Of a DNA stretch of 64,000 nucleotides, positions 18,998 through 27,879 are shown piece by piece; within the stretch, counting starts at the first letter, position 1; each line of letters opens with the position of its first letter. The DNA is from Hyphomicrobiales bacterium (GTDB lineage: Bacteria; Pseudomonadota; Alphaproteobacteria; Rhizobiales; Rhizobiaceae), in NCBI GenBank assembly GCA_900472575.1, contig UCIV01000019.1:248001-312000 (forward strand). Direction: 5' to 3'. Under the pieces are notes generated by a model that saw only the letters and a list, made by a program, of their open reading frames with translations, had not been told where the DNA came from and did not search any database. A program made the translations under genes and the position numbers.

Positions 18998-19366
18998 ATG
19001 GCAGAGTCAGTCAAAAGCTTTACCCGCGAAAACGCTATCGCTTCATTCGATCATCAGCCGAGCGACAGCGCAATCGCCGAAGAGATTCAGGGCCTGCGTT
19101 CCGAGATATCCAGGTTGCGTGCACTTATGTCGGAAAAGACTGGCGAGGTTTACGAGCGCGTTGCAGATCGTGCCAGCAGTGCGGCAAGTTATGTCTCTTC
19201 GGAAGCCAATTCGGTAGCAGGTACGATCAAAGAACACCCAGCAGCGACGACAACCCTATTCACCCTTATCGGTGCGGTAGGATTTGCAATCGGTTATGCC
19301 GTCGCTTCGGCCTCTGCGGAAAGCAAGCAGGCATGGTACCAGCGCTATCTGGGCGACCGCTTCTGA
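18998..19366 (+). CDS. Membrane-anchored DUF883/ElaB-YqjD-like protein, 122 aa
   Basis: A 122-residue protein with a helical, coiled-coil-like middle (SAIAEEIQGLRSEISRLRAL, then AADRASSAASYV-like Ala/Ser repeats), a short KEHPAATT stretch, and one C-terminal membrane helix (TLFTLIGAVGFAIGYAVA). This layout is that of the ElaB/YqjD/DUF883 family, proteins tail-anchored in the inner membrane that in E. coli bind ribosomes in stationary phase. The start at 18998 has GGAGG at good spacing. The EcfG-type promoter upstream suggests stress or stationary-phase expression. Confidence 0.7.
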   Translation: MAESVKSFTRENAIASFDHQPSDSAIAEEIQGLRSEISRLRALMSEKTGEVYERVADRASSAASYVSSEANSVAGTIKEHPAATTTLFTLIGAVGFAIGYAVASASAESKQAWYQRYLGDRF

Positions 19367-19372
19367 TTGCCT

Positions 19373-19864
19373 TCACAGCGATGATATTTCACTAGCCGCA
19401 ACTACATCTTGGGCGACGTCGATCCAGACGGCGCCCGTCAACTCGACCATTTGGACGGGATCGATCCGAACTGCCGAATTGGTAGCACCGGCAGCTGGCA
19501 CGACTTCGTCGAAGCGCTTGAGAGAGATGTCGCAATACACCGATAGCGGCGAAGCCAATCCGAAGGGGCACACGCCGCCGACCGGGTGGCCGGTAATTTC
19601 AACAACCTCTTCTCCACCGAGCATGCGTGGCTTGGTACCGAAGCGGGAACGGAACTTCTTGTTGTCCAAGCGAGCAGTGCCAGCCATTACTACGATCATG
19701 ATTTCCTCGCCAGCGCGCAAACATATGCTTTTGGCAATCTGATCCGGCTCTACCCTATGTGCGGCAGCAGCCAGAGGAACCGTCGCGGAACTGGCTTCGG
19801 TAACGATTACTTTGATGTTTGGCGCGCGCTCGGCGAGAAAGGCTTGGACCGACAGGAGACTCAT
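19373..19864 (-). CDS. YbaK/ProX-type aminoacyl-tRNA deacylase-like protein
   Basis: A 163-residue protein of the YbaK/EbsC family, which clears mischarged tRNA (for example Cys-tRNA-Pro). Family signs are AAAHRVEPDQIAKSICLRAGEE with the conserved Lys, the middle segment MLGGEEVVEITGHPVGGVCPFGL, and the final DVAQDV. Starts at ATG 19864 and 19882 are both possible and neither has a clear ribosome site; homologues start near MSLLSVQAFL. It converges with the gene at 18998 with only a few bases between stops. Confidence 0.85.
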   Translation of the reverse strand: MSLLSVQAFLAERAPNIKVIVTEASSATVPLAAAAHRVEPDQIAKSICLRAGEEIMIVVMAGTARLDNKKFRSRFGTKPRMLGGEEVVEITGHPVGGVCPFGLASPLSVYCDISLKRFDEVVPAAGATNSAVRIDPVQMVELTGAVWIDVAQDVVAASEISSL

Positions 19865-19982
19865 GTCGCAAACATTGCGCATGAATTGTTATTAGGCAAG
19901 CCGTATGCAGCCATGCGCGACGCGCAATACTGCGGTGCGTAATCATGGCTGTTTTTTAGGCTCGCCTCCTGTATAGTCAAAT

Positions 19983-20100
19983 CATCGACGGACGCACTCC
20001 TCCTCCCAGTGTCCTCGATGGGACCAGCAACACCTCCTCCTCCCGGTTGTTGGTCAGTTTCAGAAACCCGGCGCACCTCCTCCCGCGCCGGGTTTTCTGT
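19983..20100 (+). ncRNA. Anti-Shine-Dalgarno small RNA, alpha-r14/NfeR1-like (copy 1)
   Basis: Three hairpins in a row each present CCTCCTCCC in the loop: 19983-20020 (catcga...tcgatg), 20022-20055 (gaccagcaac/gttgttggtc, loop with an extended CCTCCTCCTCCC) and 20065-20094 (perfect 10-bp stem aacccggcgc/gcgccgggtt) followed by TTTTCTGTATTT, an intrinsic terminator. The loops are complementary to the GGAGG of ribosome sites. This is the architecture of the alpha-r14 family, of which Sinorhizobium NfeR1 is a member. A TGTATA -10-like box lies at 19970-19975. It is preceded by the deacylase gene and followed by ~300 bp of cold-shock gene leader. A second copy is at 55714-55840. Confidence 0.75.
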
Positions 20101-20422
20101 ATTTATGCCTTTTTCACAGCGATCGAGAGTACGCTCCAGCGCCTTCAATGCTGATTTCTCACCATTAAGCTATTGATATTACGTATAACTTCGCAATTAC
20201 CCTTAAAGATTGCAGTTCCAGTTTGATACGCACCCGCAGCATCGCATCAATCTTGACGAACATTGGGGCAAGCCCTAAGTGCGTATGATCGAAATTTGTC
20301 TGATGGCCAGCACCGGGCTACTGCCACGCTTGCGACGTTCTACTCTGCAAAGTTCGAAGTTCAATCTGTTCTTTCCGGTTTTCCGGGAGGGGCTGTCGGT
20401 CATTGCAAAGAAAGGCATCGAT

Positions 20423-20632
20423 ATGGCGACGGGTACAGTTAAGTGGTTCAATGCGACCAAGGGTTACGGCTTCATTTCTCCTGATGATGGCGGTGCGGAC
20501 GTTTTCGTTCACATTTCCGCTGTTGAGCGTGCAGGCCTCGGCCAGCTTCAGGACGGCCAGAAGCTCTCTTTCGAGCTGGTAACGGACCGCCGTTCCGGCA
20601 AGGTTGCTGCTGACCAGCTGCAGGCTGCCTAA
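20423..20632 (+). CDS. cspA: Cold-shock domain protein (CspA family)
   Basis: A 69-residue single cold-shock domain, binding single-stranded RNA or DNA. RNP1 ([10 protein letters not shown]) and RNP2 ([10 protein letters not shown]) are intact, and the C-terminus [11 protein letters not shown] is family-typical. The ATG at 20423 follows AAAGG. The ~300 bp between the upstream small RNA and this gene contain no other gene; part is probably a long leader, as is common for csp genes. A 12-bp hairpin follows the stop. Confidence 0.95.
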   Translation: MATGTVKWFNATKGYGFISPDDGGADVFVHISAVERAGLGQLQDGQKLSFELVTDRRSGKVAADQLQAA

Positions 20633-20641
20633 TCAAGCTTT

Positions 20642-20668
20642 GCTCGCGGCGACCCGGTCGCCGCGAGC
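20642..20668 (+). terminator. Hairpin after cspA
   Basis: A perfect 12-bp GC-rich stem gctcgcggcgac/gtcgccgcgagc with a 3-nt loop right after the cspA stop. There is no T-run, so termination would be weak; it may protect the 3' end instead. Confidence 0.5.
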
Positions 20669-20841
20669 TTCCAGATCACCGTCACTTATCGGTCCCGGCG
20701 ACGTCTTGAAACGACCTGAGCGCCATCCCATTTAAAATCTAACGGCATTTCAGACAAATACTGAGGCGAATACGGGCAACCGTGCCATTTCGAAACGGGC
20801 AATGGATTCACTTAACGATCGATTAACCTGTTTCAGAGATG

Positions 20842-20940
20842 ATGAGTGCCACAGAGCTGCGCGGTCATAACGATCAGAAACGCAGCCGAGACGGAATGCT
20901 TGACCCGTTTGACGTGACCACGGATGTACTGGCACAATGA
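20842..20940 (+). CDS. Possible small protein, 32 aa
   Basis: A 32-codon ORF (MSATELRGHNDQKRSRDGML..., ending DVTTDVLAQ) lies alone in the 450-bp gap between cspA and ltrA and ends 10 bp before a good intrinsic terminator (20951-20975), so something is transcribed here on this strand. The peptide is charged and not low-complexity. The ribosome site is weak (cagag). It could equally be an untranslated small RNA. Not recognised. Confidence 0.35.
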   Translation: MSATELRGHNDQKRSRDGMLDPFDVTTDVLAQ

Positions 20941-20950
20941 ACGGGATTGG

Positions 20951-20977
20951 AAAGGTCGGGCTTGCCCCGGCCTTTTT
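20951..20977 (+). terminator. Intrinsic terminator between cspA and ltrA
   Basis: A 10-bp stem aaaggtcggg/cccggccttt with a 5-nt loop, followed by TTTTTGTTTTTC. It ends a + strand transcript that starts somewhere after cspA. Confidence 0.8.
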
Positions 20978-21089
20978 GTTTTTCTACCCCCTGTAGCCCA
21001 GCAAATATTCCCGACCATCCTCTCCACTTATGATTCGCCGCCCTAAATCCCTCCTTCGGCTTGCCATGCAATGAAGGATAAAAACGAGA

Positions 21090-22271
21090 ATGGCTGAAGG
21101 CAAACATCACTGGTTGCGCAAGGACGACGCCGAATCGACCAAGGCCAGCTTTCCCGAACTGTTTTTCGACCTTGTTTTTGTCTTCGCGCTGATCCAGCTG
21201 TCACAGACGCTGGCATCGGATTTCTCCTTTGGGATTGCATTTGATGCCCTGATCTTCATTTTCGCACTCTGGTGGGTGTGGATCCACACGACATGGGTGA
21301 CCAACCTGCTCGATGCCGAAGTCGTGCCGGTGAGATTGCTTCTGTTTTGGCTGATGTTTCTCGGTATCGTACTGGCGATTGCCCTTCCCAAAGCCTTTGG
21401 TGAGGCGGGGCTGGTCTTCGCACTGGCCTATGCGGCGATGCAGCTCAGCCGTTCGTTGTTCGCGCTCTATGCCTTCAAAGGGACCGACGCCAGCTCGTTC
21501 ATGACATTCGCGCGCATCACGATGTGGCTGCTCGTCTCCAGCGCTTTCTGGGTCGCTGGCGGTCTCGTCAGTCCGGAAAGCCGTGCCGCGTTCTGGATCG
21601 CAGCACTGGCAATCGAATATTCGGCACCCCTCGTTCGCTACTGGACGCCGGGGATCGGCGCCTCGCCTGCCGAAACACTTGATGTAAACGGCGAACACCT
21701 CGCCGAACGATGCGCCCTTTTTGTCATTATCGCGCTCGGCGAAACGATCATCACCACCGGCAAGACCGCCTCTGACCACGCCGATGAGGGCAGCATCATC
21801 TTTTTGGTTCTCGTCCTGGCATTCCTGACAACCGTTTTGATGTGGTGGATTTATTTCCACGACGGACAGGAACGCGCCGCCGACACGGCGGAAGATGCGA
21901 CCGAGCCGCAAAACACAGCCGACCATCTTTTCACCTATGGGCACCTACCGATCGTAGCAGGCATTATCCTGACCGCGGTGGGAGAGGATTTCACGCTCAC
22001 GCATCCTCACAACCAGAGTGATCAGGCCAACGCGTTGGCAATTCTCGGCGGCCCGCTGCTGTTTCTTGCCGGCACTCTATGGATGAAGACGGTATCGTCC
22101 CGCAGCGTGCCGTGGTCACATTGCACCGGGATCACAGCCATTCTCGCGGGTTTCATTTTTGTTCCCTACGCAGAAAATTTCCTGCTGCAGCTTATGGCGG
22201 CCGCCATTCTTCTTGCTGTAGCCCTCTGGGAATATATAGCGCTTAGGCGATTTCGCCGTGCGTCTGCTTAA
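21090..22271 (+). CDS. Low temperature requirement protein A (LtrA) family membrane protein
   Basis: A 393-residue inner-membrane protein of the LtrA family (named from Listeria; biochemical role unknown). It begins with a short polar tail containing ASFPELFFDLVFVFALIQLSQ, the family hallmark in the first helix, and has about ten further hydrophobic segments. The conserved ERCALFVIIALGETIITTG lies near residues 205-225, and a polar loop (DGQERAADTAEDATEPQ) separates the halves. It appears monocistronic. Cold-related function should not be assumed in this organism. Confidence 0.88.
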   Translation: MAEGKHHWLRKDDAESTKASFPELFFDLVFVFALIQLSQTLASDFSFGIAFDALIFIFALWWVWIHTTWVTNLLDAEVVPVRLLLFWLMFLGIVLAIALPKAFGEAGLVFALAYAAMQLSRSLFALYAFKGTDASSFMTFARITMWLLVSSAFWVAGGLVSPESRAAFWIAALAIEYSAPLVRYWTPGIGASPAETLDVNGEHLAERCALFVIIALGETIITTGKTASDHADEGSIIFLVLVLAFLTTVLMWWIYFHDGQERAADTAEDATEPQNTADHLFTYGHLPIVAGIILTAVGEDFTLTHPHNQSDQANALAILGGPLLFLAGTLWMKTVSSRSVPWSHCTGITAILAGFIFVPYAENFLLQLMAAAILLAVALWEYIALRRFRRASA

Positions 22272-22372
22272 AGTTTTCCGCCTTTCGTCGAAATACGAAA
22301 CCAATCCGTCTATTTGTTTGCAAGCAGTTGGGGGACGCAGGACCGGTCCCGCGTTTGCCGGAGTTGCTCTGA

Positions 22373-22603
22373 TCAGTAATGCGGAGGCCTCGTCACTGGC
22401 GCCGCCTCGCGGGTCGATTCCTCCAGTGTTAGAAACCGTTCGGTCAACCGATCGAGTTTGGCACGGGTCTGCTCAACCACTTTCCATTGCTCGGCAAGTT
22501 GGTCGGACAGTTCATCGATCACCTTGGCCTGATGGGCAGCGAGTTCTTCCAGCTGCACCAGTCTCGTCTCGTTGCTCACGGCGGCAATCCTCTCATCTTC
22601 CAA
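22373..22603 (-). CDS. slyX: SlyX family protein
   Basis: A 76-residue coiled-coil protein: a heptad-rich helix (RLVQLEELAAHQAKVIDELS) and the typical Pro-rich end RPPHY of SlyX. The function is unknown. It lies 51 bp downstream of the chemoreceptor gene on the same strand and may share its transcript. Confidence 0.85.
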   Translation of the reverse strand: MEDERIAAVSNETRLVQLEELAAHQAKVIDELSDQLAEQWKVVEQTRAKLDRLTERFLTLEESTREAAPVTRPPHY

Positions 22604-22654
22604 CCTGTCTAGTCGGGGATGTAGAGGATGCCTTTGGCGCGGTCCAGCCTTCGA

Positions 22655-24154
22655 TCAGGCACGGAGCCTGGGACGCTCCTGATAAACACTTGCCGAACCG
22701 CTCGTTCTGAAACGCGTCACCAGCGCCGCAAGACTGCCGCTGATGCCGACAAGGCTCTGGGCTGCGGCATTCGTTTCTTCCATCAGCGCAGCATTCTGCT
22801 GGGTGATCTGGTCCATGCTGCGGACGGACGCATTGATCTGATCGATGCCGGATGCCTGCTCCTGTGCCGAATGGGCGATCAGGGTTATATGTTCGTCGAT
22901 CGCCTTCACCCGCGTGCCGATGCCGGTCAGCGCTTCACCGGCCCGGTTGACGAGACCGACGCCGCGCTGCACGTCGCCGGCGGAGCGATCGATCAGTTCC
23001 TTGATTTCCTTTGCGGCCGCTGCCGATCTTTGTGCCAGTTCACGTACTTCCTGGGCAACGACAGCAAAGCCCTTGCCCTGCTCACCTGCACGCGCCGCTT
23101 CAACACCAGCATTCAGCGCCAGCAGGTTCGTCTGGAATGCGATCTCGTCAATTGCACCGATGATCTGCGTCATTTTCTGGGATGATTCAGCGATATCGTC
23201 CATGGCGGAGATCGCCTGATGGACAACCTCTCCGTTTCTCTGCGTCTCTACGGCCGATTCGCGGATGATGGACTGCACCTCCTGCGTTCGCTTGGCCGCC
23301 TGACCGGACAGTGCTGTAATCTGCTCAAGCGCTGCTGCGGTCTCCTCGAGCGACGCAGCCTGCTGTTCGGTGCGCTTTGCCATGTTGTCCGCCGCAGTTG
23401 AGATATCGCCAACTTCTGCACGAACCTGACCGACAGACTGATTGATTTCTCCCATAGCCGCATCCAGTGCAGCAACTGAGGAATTGTAATTCGCCTTGAG
23501 GGTATGGAAATTCGGCGCGAGTTCCTGATCAAGCTCTGCCGTGAGATCACCACCGGCAAGACCCTTCAGCGCCTGCCCCAACGCCTCGAGAGCGCCATCT
23601 TGCTCCTGCTTGGCCGCAACGCGTTCGGCCTCCACCTTGCGCCGACCGTCTTCCAGCGCTTCCAGATAGACCGAGATCGCATAGTCCATGTCGACCATCG
23701 CCGCCTTGACCACTGCCGAAAGGTGATCTGCCAGGACACCGGCCTTCTTGTCGAGGAAGAACCCCTTCATCTCCTTGGCAATAACGGCACGGATGATGCC
23801 GTCGAGAATGAGTGCATAACCACCGATATACCAGCGCGGCTCAAGGCCAAGCCGGGCATGCGTCTTGCCGATAGCGGAAACCGCATCGACATAATCGCCA
23901 TTATACCGACCGGACGAGATGACGTCCCAATGGCTCGCCTGGCGTTCTTTCGCATGCGCGATGTGAGCGTCGCTGGAAAAGAATTTCGCGGTATGCGGAT
24001 GCGCCTTGGCTTTCTGATAGAAAGCGTCAAGAGCCGGACCAACGGCGCTTGTGACTACCGGTTGGACATTCGCGAGATGGCGGCGCTCAATCTCTCCGAG
24101 CCCGACGAAATTCAGGCGCTCTGCAAGAACGGCCTTCTGGTCTTGATTTCTCAT
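22655..24154 (-). CDS. Globin-coupled methyl-accepting chemotaxis protein
   Basis: A 499-residue soluble receptor with no membrane helix. Residues ~15-180 form a protoglobin sensor domain: the segment [19 protein letters not shown] matches the proximal-His region of HemAT-type globins (His99). A short HAMP-like linker ([19 protein letters not shown], ~210-250) precedes the signalling domain, whose hairpin tip [20 protein letters not shown] is perfectly conserved. It probably senses oxygen or another gas and signals to CheA. The ATG at 24154 follows GGGGG; an earlier ATG (24205) has no such support. No other che gene is in the window. Confidence 0.93.
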   Translation of the reverse strand: MRNQDQKAVLAERLNFVGLGEIERRHLANVQPVVTSAVGPALDAFYQKAKAHPHTAKFFSSDAHIAHAKERQASHWDVISSGRYNGDYVDAVSAIGKTHARLGLEPRWYIGGYALILDGIIRAVIAKEMKGFFLDKKAGVLADHLSAVVKAAMVDMDYAISVYLEALEDGRRKVEAERVAAKQEQDGALEALGQALKGLAGGDLTAELDQELAPNFHTLKANYNSSVAALDAAMGEINQSVGQVRAEVGDISTAADNMAKRTEQQAASLEETAAALEQITALSGQAAKRTQEVQSIIRESAVETQRNGEVVHQAISAMDDIAESSQKMTQIIGAIDEIAFQTNLLALNAGVEAARAGEQGKGFAVVAQEVRELAQRSAAAAKEIKELIDRSAGDVQRGVGLVNRAGEALTGIGTRVKAIDEHITLIAHSAQEQASGIDQINASVRSMDQITQQNAALMEETNAAAQSLVGISGSLAALVTRFRTSGSASVYQERPRLRA

Positions 24155-24415
24155 TTTGCCCCCGGTCCCATGTTGAGCGGTTTTGCGGATTGCACGCGGC
24201 ATCACTCTACAATGAAGTCTACCCGCGAAAGTTTAATTCACTATTATCCAATCACCCTAAGCTTTTATTAATCATAACTTGTTGCCGATATACTAACGGA
24301 CGACGAATTGAGACTTCAGTCACGCGGGGCGGTTCACTGGCTCGATCAACCCAATCGCTTGCGTTCTGCCGTGCAAATCCTTAGCTCCTGTGCAACAGGC
24401 AAACCGCGATTCTCC

Positions 24416-25549
24416 ATGGCGCAAAAGACTTCGATCTCACGGCTCAAGCTTACCGACTTCCGCAATTACGCGGCGGCTTCGCTTGTGCTCGACAGCAGGC
24501 ATGTGGTGCTGACGGGAGAAAACGGTGCCGGCAAGACCAACCTGATGGAGGCAATATCCTTCCTTTCACCGGGGCGAGGTTTCAGGCGCGCCGTGCTTAC
24601 TGACGTGACGCGGGTGGGTGCTGACGGAGGTTTTGCCATCTTTGTCGATCTCGACGGAATGCAGGGCGAGGTTGCAATTGGCACAGGCACAGAGCCGGGT
24701 GACGGCGAGAGTGTCAGCCGCAAGCTGAGGATCAACAGCACGCCGGCTAAATCCACCGAGGAGCTTTCCGACCATCTGAACGTGTTGTGGCTGACGCCGT
24801 CGATGGATGGGCTGTTTACCGGCTCGTCATCGGACCGGCGGCGCTTTCTCGACCGGCTTGTGCTTTCACTCGATCCCACTCACGCTCGAAGGGCAAGCGA
24901 CTTCGAGCGTGCCATGCGCAGCCGTAACAGGCTTCTCTCAGAGGGCCGCTTCGATCCCGCATGGCTGACGGCAATCGAAACGCAGATGGCCGAACTCGGG
25001 ATAGCCATGGCTGCCGCACGGCATGAAATGTTGGGTCTGCTCCAGTCTCTCTCGGTCCATTCCGCCGAGACACCGTTTCCGACACCGGCACTGGCACTCG
25101 AAGGTTTCATGGATGGCGGCATGGATCGCCCGGCGGCCGATCTGGAAGAGGATTATCTTATCGCCCTGCGCAACGGACGCGGGCGTGACGCGGCCGCGGG
25201 CCGTACACTCGAAGGCCCGCACCGCGTCGATCTTCTCGTGCGCCATCAGGAGAAGAATATCGAGGCTTCGCGATGCTCGACCGGAGAGCAGAAGGCATTG
25301 CTGATCGGACTCATTCTAGCCCATGCCCGATTAACTGCGGATATGACCGGTTTCGCACCGATCCTGTTGCTCGACGAAATCGCCGCGCATCTCGATGAGG
25401 GGCGGCGTGCGACATTGTTCGATCTGGTAGACGGGCTCGGCGGCCAGGCCTTCATGACCGGCACCGACCACTCGATGTTTGCAGCGCTCGGAGACCGCGC
25501 ACAGTTCTTTACGGTGAGCCACGGAAGCGTGACGCCGGGAAAAGCCTGA
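24416..25549 (+). CDS. recF: DNA replication and repair protein RecF
   Basis: A 377-residue SMC-like ATPase that loads RecA at single-strand gaps with RecO and RecR. Walker A GENGAGKTN (34-42), signature CSTGEQKALLIGL, and Walker B ILLLDEIAAHLD are present, with the conserved early segment LKLTDFRNY. The ATG at 24416 (MAQKTSISRLKL) matches the family's N-terminus; an upstream in-frame start would add an unrelated 36 residues. The ~260-bp gap to the divergent chemoreceptor holds both promoters. recR is also in this window (40.5 kb). Confidence 0.96.
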   Translation: MAQKTSISRLKLTDFRNYAAASLVLDSRHVVLTGENGAGKTNLMEAISFLSPGRGFRRAVLTDVTRVGADGGFAIFVDLDGMQGEVAIGTGTEPGDGESVSRKLRINSTPAKSTEELSDHLNVLWLTPSMDGLFTGSSSDRRRFLDRLVLSLDPTHARRASDFERAMRSRNRLLSEGRFDPAWLTAIETQMAELGIAMAAARHEMLGLLQSLSVHSAETPFPTPALALEGFMDGGMDRPAADLEEDYLIALRNGRGRDAAAGRTLEGPHRVDLLVRHQEKNIEASRCSTGEQKALLIGLILAHARLTADMTGFAPILLLDEIAAHLDEGRRATLFDLVDGLGGQAFMTGTDHSMFAALGDRAQFFTVSHGSVTPGKA

Positions 25550-25583
25550 CGATAGATGCTTAACCGGAAGAGGTGGTGGTGAT

Positions 25584-26390
25584 ATGAAATCGATCATGGA
25601 AAACCAGGCTTCGCAACTGCCGGAGACGGCACTCACCCCGGACGAGATCGAGCGGTACAAACGCCATATCCTGCTGCCGGAAATCGGCGGAACCGGCCAA
25701 CAGAAGCTGAAAGCCGCCCGTGTTCTGGTGATCGGCGCCGGCGGACTTGGCGCCCCCGTGCTGGAATATCTCGCCGCAGCCGGTATCGGCACGATCGGCA
25801 TCGCCGACGACGACCGGGTGTCGCTTTCCAATCTGCAACGCCAGGTGATCCATGATTCCGGCACGATCGGTGAAATGAAGACCAAGAGCGCGCGCGACAA
25901 GATAGCCCGCCTCAATCCGCATGTCCGGGTCGTCGATTTCGAGGAACGGTTTTCGCTTGAATGGGCGAGGCTGCATCTGCCGCGCTTCGATCTTCTTGTC
26001 GATGGCTCCGACAATTTCGACACGCGCTATGCTGCGGCAGATGCGGCAGAGATGGCGAAGATCCCGCTGGTCACCGGCGCCGTCGGACGCTTCGACGGTT
26101 CCGTCACGGCGCTTATGCCCTATGAAAGCAGCACAGACGGCTTGCTCAACCCGACCTATCGCGACCTGTTTCCCGAAAAGCCGCCGGAGGGCCTGATCCC
26201 AGCCTGCGCCGAGACCGGCGTCGTTGGTGCCCTGACCGGCGTCATCGGTACGCTGATGGCGATGGAGGTCATCAAGCTGATCACCGGCATCGGCGAACCG
26301 CTGATCGGCCGACTGATGCTCTACGATGCGCTTTCGGCGCGGTTCGACACGATCAGATACAAACGCAGAAAGAGGTCGTCGGCAGAATGA
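25584..26390 (+). CDS. moeB: HesA/MoeB/ThiF family adenylyltransferase
   Basis: A 268-residue E1-like enzyme that adenylates the C-terminal Gly of a sulfur-carrier protein (MoaD or ThiS). The nucleotide-binding loop VIGAGGLGAP (49-58), the Asn-Gln-Arg segment SNLQRQVIHD, and the conserved Cys in PACAETG (Cys208) are visible. The two CxxC zinc pairs of E. coli MoeB are missing (for example NPTYRDLFPE has no Cys), so it is a zinc-less variant. The ribosome site GGAAGAGG is upstream. It overlaps the next gene by 4 bp (ATGA). Whether it serves MoaD, ThiS or both is unclear. Confidence 0.88.
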   Translation: MKSIMENQASQLPETALTPDEIERYKRHILLPEIGGTGQQKLKAARVLVIGAGGLGAPVLEYLAAAGIGTIGIADDDRVSLSNLQRQVIHDSGTIGEMKTKSARDKIARLNPHVRVVDFEERFSLEWARLHLPRFDLLVDGSDNFDTRYAAADAAEMAKIPLVTGAVGRFDGSVTALMPYESSTDGLLNPTYRDLFPEKPPEGLIPACAETGVVGALTGVIGTLMAMEVIKLITGIGEPLIGRLMLYDALSARFDTIRYKRRKRSSAE

Positions 26391-26872
26391 TCGCCATTAC
26401 CAGAATCGACAGCGGCTTTGGCCGCTGGGACGAATTGCTCGCGCTTATCCTCTCGTCCTTTTCCTATATGGACGAGATCATCGATCCGCCTTCCTCGGCA
26501 CACCGGCTGACACTTGCCTCACTCGCGCAAAAGGCCACGAGCGAGATTGCTTTCGCCGCACTGGAGGAAGACCGTCTGGTCGGTTGCGTGTTCCTGAAAC
26601 CCGAAACCGATTGCCTTTATGTCGGGAAACTCGCGGTCGCGCCGGGCCAGCAAGGCAAGGGTGTCGGTCGCCGGCTGCTAAAGGTTGCGCAAGATACTGC
26701 GCATGAGCTGAATCTGCCGGCGCTCAGGCTGGAAACGCGCATCGAGCTTGTCGGCAACCACACGACCTTCGGCCGCTGGGGATTTCAGAAAACGGCCGAA
26801 AAATCCCATCTGGGCTTTGACCGGATCACCTTCATCGAAATGCGCAAGCAGCTCGAGCCGACCCCGGCCTAA
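26387..26872 (+). CDS. GNAT family N-acetyltransferase
   Basis: A 161-residue GNAT protein. The acetyl-CoA site is visible as VAPGQQGKGVGRRLLKVAQD (Q/R-x-x-G-x-G/A type), preceded by the beta-strand LYVGKLAV. The start overlaps the stop of the moeB-like gene, so they are translationally coupled. The substrate is unknown. The stop lies 2 bp from that of the convergent dehydrogenase. Confidence 0.88.
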   Translation: MIAITRIDSGFGRWDELLALILSSFSYMDEIIDPPSSAHRLTLASLAQKATSEIAFAALEEDRLVGCVFLKPETDCLYVGKLAVAPGQQGKGVGRRLLKVAQDTAHELNLPALRLETRIELVGNHTTFGRWGFQKTAEKSHLGFDRITFIEMRKQLEPTPA

Positions 26873-26874
26873 AT

Positions 26875-27879
26875 TCAATTCCGGCCGGGCAGAACACGGT
26901 TCGGCGGACGGTGGCCGTCGAAAAAGGCTCGGATATTGATGATGACCTTATCGCCCATGTCGATCCGGCCCTCGATCGTGGCCGAACCCATATGGGGCAA
27001 CAGAACGACCTTGCCTTCATTCGCAAGCTTGACGAGTTTCGGGTTGATCGCCGGCTCGTTCTGATAGACGTCGAGACCGGCACCGGCGATCTTGCCTTCA
27101 CGCAGAAGCTTGATCATCGCCATCTCGTCGATGATGTCGCCACGCGCCGTGTTGACGATGATCGCCGTCGGCTGCATCAGCGCCAGACGCCGGGCTGACA
27201 CAAGATGAAAGGTTCCGGGCGTCGATGGGCAATTCACCGAAACGATATCGACGCGGGCCAGCATCTGATCGAGGCTGTCCCAATAGGTCGCCTCCAGTTC
27301 GCTCTCGGTCGCCTGATTGACCGGCTTGCGGTTGTGATAGTGGATGGAAAGACCGAAAGCCTTGGCGCGTCTTGCGACCGCAGTGCCGATCCGACCCATC
27401 CCGATAATACCGATCCGTTTGCCCCAGATCCGGCGTCCGAGCATCCAGGTCGGGCTCCAGCCGGCCCAATCGCCGGGATTGTCGGTCAGAATGCGCGAGC
27501 CTTCAGCAAGGCGACGGTTGACGGCGAGGATGAGCGCCATCGTCATGTCAGCCGTGTCCTCTGTCAGGACGTTCGGCGTATTGGTGACGGTAATGCCCTT
27601 CTCAGCCGCCGCATCGACATCGATGTGATCCGTACCGTTGGAAAAACCGGCAATAAGCTTCAGTTGCGGGCCTGCTGAGGCCAGAAGCTCGGCATCGATC
27701 TTGTCCGCGATTGTCGGTACAAGTACGTCGACACTCGCCATCGCAGCCGCAAGTTCTTCGCGTGAACGCGGCCGGTCATCGATGTTGAGCTCGGCGTCGA
27801 AGAGTTCGCGCATGCGCGTCTCGACGGCGTCCGGCAGCTTGCGCGTGATATAAACCCTGGGTCTTTTCTTCGCAGTCAT
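26875..27879 (-). CDS. D-2-hydroxyacid dehydrogenase (glyoxylate/hydroxypyruvate reductase type)
   Basis: A 334-residue NAD(P)-dependent dehydrogenase of the D-isomer 2-hydroxyacid family. The Rossmann loop GIIGMGRIGTAVARRA lies near residues 155-170. The catalytic triad is in place: Arg (NTARGD), Glu (VYQNEP) and His (LLPHMGSAT). The sequence SNGTDHIDVDAAAEKGITVTNTPNVLTEDTAD is characteristic of the GyaR-like glyoxylate reductase group; the substrate is inferred. The start MTAKKRPRVYITRKLP is family-like. Confidence 0.9.
   Translation of the reverse strand: MTAKKRPRVYITRKLPDAVETRMRELFDAELNIDDRPRSREELAAAMASVDVLVPTIADKIDAELLASAGPQLKLIAGFSNGTDHIDVDAAAEKGITVTNTPNVLTEDTADMTMALILAVNRRLAEGSRILTDNPGDWAGWSPTWMLGRRIWGKRIGIIGMGRIGTAVARRAKAFGLSIHYHNRKPVNQATESELEATYWDSLDQMLARVDIVSVNCPSTPGTFHLVSARRLALMQPTAIIVNTARGDIIDEMAMIKLLREGKIAGAGLDVYQNEPAINPKLVKLANEGKVVLLPHMGSATIEGRIDMGDKVIINIRAFFDGHRPPNRVLPGRN

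Noticed and set aside
20918-20933. 16-bp exact match (ccacggatgtactggc) between 20918-20933 and 29737-29752
   Set aside because: Flanks do not match, one copy is in the end of a possible short ORF and the other in a gap; most likely chance in 64 kb.
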